This document shows, in pieces, positions 41,226 to 47,200 of a stretch of DNA of 49,478 bases; the first letter of the stretch is position 1, and each line of letters opens with the position of its first letter. The notes under the pieces are model-generated. The model was not told where the DNA came from, searched no databases, and saw nothing but the letters and a program-made list of their open reading frames with translations. The stretch spans positions 456,629-506,106 of the forward strand of contig NW_019774436.1 in the NCBI RefSeq assembly GCF_001039355.2, given 5' to 3'. Made by a program: the position numbers and the translations under genes. Source of the stretch: Lingula anatina. Its lineage: Eukaryota; Brachiopoda; Lingulata; Lingulida; Lingulidae.

Positions 41226-44200
41226 TATATAGTTAAGTTTAGAAATCCATGTCCTTAAATTTATCTTAATAAATACTTACAAATGCTGAAGCACACCTTT
41301 GGGATAAACATGAATTTGCCAAGGAAACATTGGTGCAAGTGTAGCAGTTATTACTAAAGGGCAGTTCTGAAAGCAATAAAATGGTTAGAAAAGTTAATAA
41401 TTAAACCACATTCAAATTATATTTTATATGTCTGATTAGTAATGTGTCAAGTTTCAATACTATTAAATGTGCATTGCAGCAGGTACAGCTAACACATTTT
41501 ATGTATTTGATTGAAGACATGAATCGCTGACTCATTATTTTATTTATTAATTTTTTTAACATATATATTTTTATGATGCAGTCAATAGCAGACAGACCTA
41601 GGTTAACATTTAATGCTTCAACAGCCTGCCTTAGACTTCCTCCTTGTGTACAATGAATACTGTCTATAATATGGCTCTGAGAATGTCTCTGTTGAAGGAA
41701 TGTGTACACAGCAATGGCTGGAGGTATGCAGTTCATAGTTAGTACCCTATAATAAAGTTGAATTATTTCATTTATTCAGTTATTGTATATCACATGAAAC
41801 TTGCAGATGTGGTATTTTATTCTTATATGGAGTGAAGCAAAGGGGTACACAATGTTCCCTTTTTATTTGTGTTTATCTGCATGTAAAAAGAAAAGTTAGG
41901 GATATGAGGGGGCCGTGGGGGGAGGGAGAGGAGGGGAGGGTTAGATTGGGGAGAGGTATTCCCTGCAGGTTTTTGTAATAATCTGCAAAGGGGATGTTAA
42001 AGACAATGCATTACCATCCACATTCATGCACTACTTACAGACTTGACAATCTTGGTGTGTTGATGAAGGCATCAGGAGCAATATATTGGACAGTACCCAA
42101 TGTCCTGAAATGAAAATTTCTAAATGTAGAAAAAAAGGAAACCACTAGTTTAAACACACTCATTTACATCAGATGCAGGAGTAAATGAGTCTTCAATATG
42201 TTCTCTTGCTCATCTCCTTCATTTTGATATTATTATTATTATTATTATCATTATTATGATCATTATTATTATTATTAAACAACTTAACTAAATTTATGAA
42301 TGCAAAAGTCATACATGTATTTGAAGGTATACTTTTACAATTCCTTATTTTTACTTACAAATTAGTGAGAGACCTCAGACCCACAAATGTGTTACGATAA
42401 ATATTTTCTACACTGGATTTAATTGACCTAAAATCAAACAAAAAAGAATATCAAATTTATTACAAATAATCTTATTGAAAAGTCTTTTTACTGAAACTGT
42501 CATCCCATGGGTAAGATCATTTGTGGTATAAGTAATATTATAACAAGGTCCAGGCAAAATGCCCAACCCCCTATTAACATCCTGCCAGATAACTTATTGT
42601 AGATTTATAAAATCTATAGATGGAAACATGTACAAAACATAATCTAATGTTAGTACAACCATTAACTTGGACATAATTTAAGTCAATTTGGCTTACAAAG
42701 ATATCAATTTGAATAATCCTTCAAAAGCAAACTCTTCGATTCTCTGAATGGTAGTGTTGGACTGCATGTACCTAGAACAGCAAAGTTGTTTTAGATAATA
42801 AAATGCCTTTTCAGTACAAGTACAGTTGGGACATTTGCTAAAACTTAATTAATTTTTCTTTATCAAAATATGGAATTAGTAATGAATGGTATTTACTTTA
42901 TTATTATTTCTTTTATACTAATTGTGCCCTTTAAACTTAAGTGCTTTCTCTCTGTTTGTTTTCACATATTGGGTCAAAGGAAACTAATCATGCCCCATTT
43001 CTTTTAATTTTTTATTTCACGTGTAGGGTCAAAGGAAACTAATCATGCTCCATTTCTTTTTTTTATTTGCTGCTTATGATCAATGGGGCATCATCCTCAT
43101 TTTGCCTCAGTTTAAGACTTTACTCTAGGTAATACTGAATGTAAGTGGCACATTTAAGCTTTTAAACTGAGGCAGTCTCATATCTCAAACACTTCACTGG
43201 TATTAGAGGAAGCCAACTACAAAAAATTGCTCTTATAGTTTTCAGTGCAAATCTACAGGTGACCTTATGTACAGGAAAGTATGTACATGCAAAGGTGACA
43301 AGAACATATTCAAAATTAAAGTAGCGCTAATGACTTCAGAATGTGTGTATGAAGGAGTGAAGACAAAGGATTTTTTAAAAAATTTTACAAACACAAGCAG
43401 AAACTTGAACCAACACGTACCCATGCAAGTGAGCAAAAAGGTACAATATGGACGCATTCATAACAGAATTGATCCGCCGACTAACAGATCTGCAGATCAA
43501 ACATGGCCGACCCACTTAAAAGCTTACCACATAATTCCCTAAAAGACACTGAATAAATTCCCAGCGGGGATTAGGTGACCGGCTTTTAAGTGGGTCAACC
43601 ATATTTGATCCCCTGATCTGTTAGTCCACTTATCAACTCTCTTGTGAATGCTCTCTTTCAGTTACTTCATGGAGTGAAAAAGAAATAAAGAGCAAAAAGT
43701 AAAAACAGTGTATTCATACTTACAGCAGGGTCAAGTTCGTGAGGTTTCGAAATATGAACCCTGGCACATCATTAAATGGATTGTCACCGAGTAACCTGAA
43801 GAATGAGAATTATAGCTAACATTAAAGGGATAATAACTCTTCATATGAGATCTATATTTCACAATAAAAACTCACAGAAATATAATATATCCTGTTTTAC
43901 CACAAAAACGGCAGTTATAGCTATTATTCTGATATCTGAGCTTGTCTTTAGACCACGTGACCTCCATTGATGGCTATACTCTGCTAAAATCTCTTAAGAG
44001 ATTTTAACAAAAAACCAAACTTTTTAGAAAAAAACCAGGGACTAACTTTGAATGTAAAAATGGATTCATTAACCAGTGGTAAGTATGGGAAAATTGTTGT
44101 TTACTTCAGGAAAATTCATTTTTTGGCCGAAACGAAGAGTTATTATCACTTTAATTCATTTTGTAAAAAACTTAGATACACAAATAAAATTGTCATTTCT

Positions 44201-47200
44201 AGTCATTTTTGGTTATTTTCTGAATATTTTTGTCCCTTCGGGAGTTAACCAAAGGAAGAGGTGGTCATTTTAACACATTTAATTTTTACACATGCCAACA
44301 TGACCAATCGAAGACATATCAAAGAAACTTAAAAAAAAGGTAAATTAACTAAACAGTGTAAATTAACACAGAACTTAGTACATGCTATGCATGAAGGGCT
44401 GAAACTAAGCAATTAAGGCACTAATTGGCCACTTCCTCAGTTTCCTTTGGACTCTTTGCCACCTTTCTGACCCAGTGTATTTCCAAACGTCTGCCACAAA
44501 TTACTGTCCACTAGACAACTACAGCACAAACACAACACCAAAGTGATTTGGACATTTGATTTCAACAGCCCCAAGACCAAAATATGTACATGTACACCTG
44601 ATATTCCCATCTGGTGACCCTGCCAAAAATGTGGCATCTCAGAAAAGAACAATCCAGATTTTAAACTACTACTTGAGTTTTGCTGTGATAGATTATGAAT
44701 GTTCAGATCACTGGGGGTACAATATAACTAGTTGAGGTGATTTTGGTGTGCTGCATTTGGCTTCCATACAGAACCAACGCATTTTCCTCATTGAGTCTCC
44801 CCGACTCCAGGACAAGAACTTTTAGTGACTGGCTGTGAGGGTTGCAGGTTTGTCCAGTTGTCGGCCTTACAAGCTCACGGTAAGAATACCCTGAGCTTGT
44901 AAGGGCGAAAACTGAAAACTGAGGCAAGTTGCAGGTGTACGTCGGTGGTCGTTTTCAACACATCCCATTGTAACCGATTCTGCTATGATTCTTCCAGCCG
45001 GCCGCTTTTGGTGCCATGCTATAAAAATGGAAGAGAAGCGAGAAACATTACTTTTTTCTCTGCCTTGGGACCCGATCCCTCAAGCATTCAGAGTATCCAC
45101 TGAAGCACACCACATCAGTTCCAAAAGGCTTTGAAGAGTGTAGAAAAGATTTTTCCTCAATTTGTGAGTGGGCGAGGCAGTTTTTTTTTTTCACGGCAAG
45201 ATTTCCGCTTTCTTTTGCGTCGGAACTGTAGGCTAAAGATCGAAACTGCGAGGTGTTAGTCTCTTTCTCCTTAAAACTCACCTTCGTTGCTCAAAATTTC
45301 AATATCTGACAAACTAAGGTTCGAAAGGCCTGAAAGAATTCCCTAAGAGGTCATATGTTAACTATAAATGAGTAATAGACAAGACTGAATGCTGTGAATG
45401 AGGGTCGTGAGAAAGAGGTCAAGTCACACGCATGCGCATTTTGGAGATTTCGCCCATTCATTATGTTCATTCAGAGTACAGACACATATTGTACCTGTAT
45501 AAAGGGCCATCACCTGCGTCCGTCGATGCCGTCCCAGTGCACTTTCAGATATTATACGATATGTTGAAAACCGCTTAGCCTGTTGTCCCCAAAGTTAGAG
45601 CTACAAAACTGATGGATATTGATAAAATACAGGTCTTGGACCACGCACGTCTCACTTGCAAACTTCTCGCAAACTCCATGCAGCCATGCTGCCTCGCTAT
45701 TCGCAGACTATTCGTAGAATCTTTTGGACATATCCAACATCCTCCGTACGTGCTTACGGGCTGTCTGCGAACTCCAAATTTCGCAAGAAGGTTTTGCGCG
45801 GCACGTGAGCTTCTGCGCAAAATTTGTACGCAAACAGGCCGTAAGAGCCAGCACGGCCGGTTGTGACCGAGGCTTTACGATTTTCCAGTCTAGTCAAAAG
45901 TTCAGTTAAAGCCTCGGTCACAGCCGGACTCACGAATTTCAGGATCGTACGTCCCCTGCGATTTCTGGATGTTGCGGAGGCCGTGGAGGTTGTAGAGGTA
46001 GAGGAAAGTATGCCTTGTGAGTCGCAAGGGCCACATGAGATGTCCTTTCAAGCAGGGACGCTAATAATTGCAAGGAGCGATGGCCATGGAAATCTCATTT
46101 CTTGAATTTGTCTTGCTTCCTGTGTACGTGGCACACACTCACCACTTACGAAGGGAATGCAAAGCACGGCGAAAGTAGTGCCCTTTTGCGTCAGTTTTGC
46201 TTCACTCTTGCCTCACACGTTTGTGGGGCGTACGTCAATTTTGCTTCCTATTCTCTTCTTCTTTCTTCTTCCTCCTCCCCTTTTTCTACTATGTAAGCTT
46301 CTTTTTCTTGCCTTTTGGAGGCATATTAGAAACTAAATTGAGAAAAAATGGGAAAATTTTGAAAATTGTTGTACACGTTACACAGTCGACGTTCATCGTA
46401 AAGACACGAGCGTGCGTCGTGAGCACGCCTTTTATACACCAGGCGTGGGGGTGACGCAGTTGCGACGCATTCCCAGTGTGCTTTCGACTTTGTTCGTTAG
46501 TTGTGAGGGCGTGCACCTTAGACCTACTCATCACGCAAAGGGCACTTGCTCCTTCATTGCTTGCGACGTGAGTCTTGCAAAACGCGCGTCTCTCTTGCTA
46601 ACTCAGTGCAAGGGGAGCAAGTTACGCTTGCGGTCTCGCAGTTCGCAGGCTAACGTAGAATCTTTTGGACATGTCCAACATCCTCCGTACGTGCTTACGG
46701 GCTGTCTGCGAACTCGAAATTGCGTAAGAAGGACTTGCGTGGGACGTGAGATTCTGCGCAAAATTTGGACGCAAACAGCCCGTAAGAGCCCGTACGGCCG
46801 GTTGTGACCGAGGCTTTAGCTTGACAATATCGTAGAGGCCGAAAATCCGTACGGCCACGCACGGCCACGTCTGCCTCCGCTCAGACGCCGTACGTGTATC
46901 ATACGGATATCGTATAGCAAATGTAACCTAGTAAATTACATTTACGGAATACTTACAATATTGTCGTTTCTTTTGGCACATTAGGCACATCTCCCTCTAA
47001 AATATCACGCAGATTGTTTATACCCCTTGACTGGCAGTCTGTGGAACCTGTGGCTGATGAAAATATACAGGTCGGCTGAAGTGGCGGCACGGTGGCGGCA
47101 CCTTCAAGCTTCGATATCCAAACTTGAGACAAGACGAAAATGAGTCCAAACTTCACGGCATATGTATTCCAGGAATGAAGATTTTGTTTTAACCGCTGCA

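Noticed and set aside
45575-46807. Several ORFs on both strands in the GC-rich region
   Set aside because: Fewer stops are expected in this GC-rich inverted-repeat element; no transposase motif is present.
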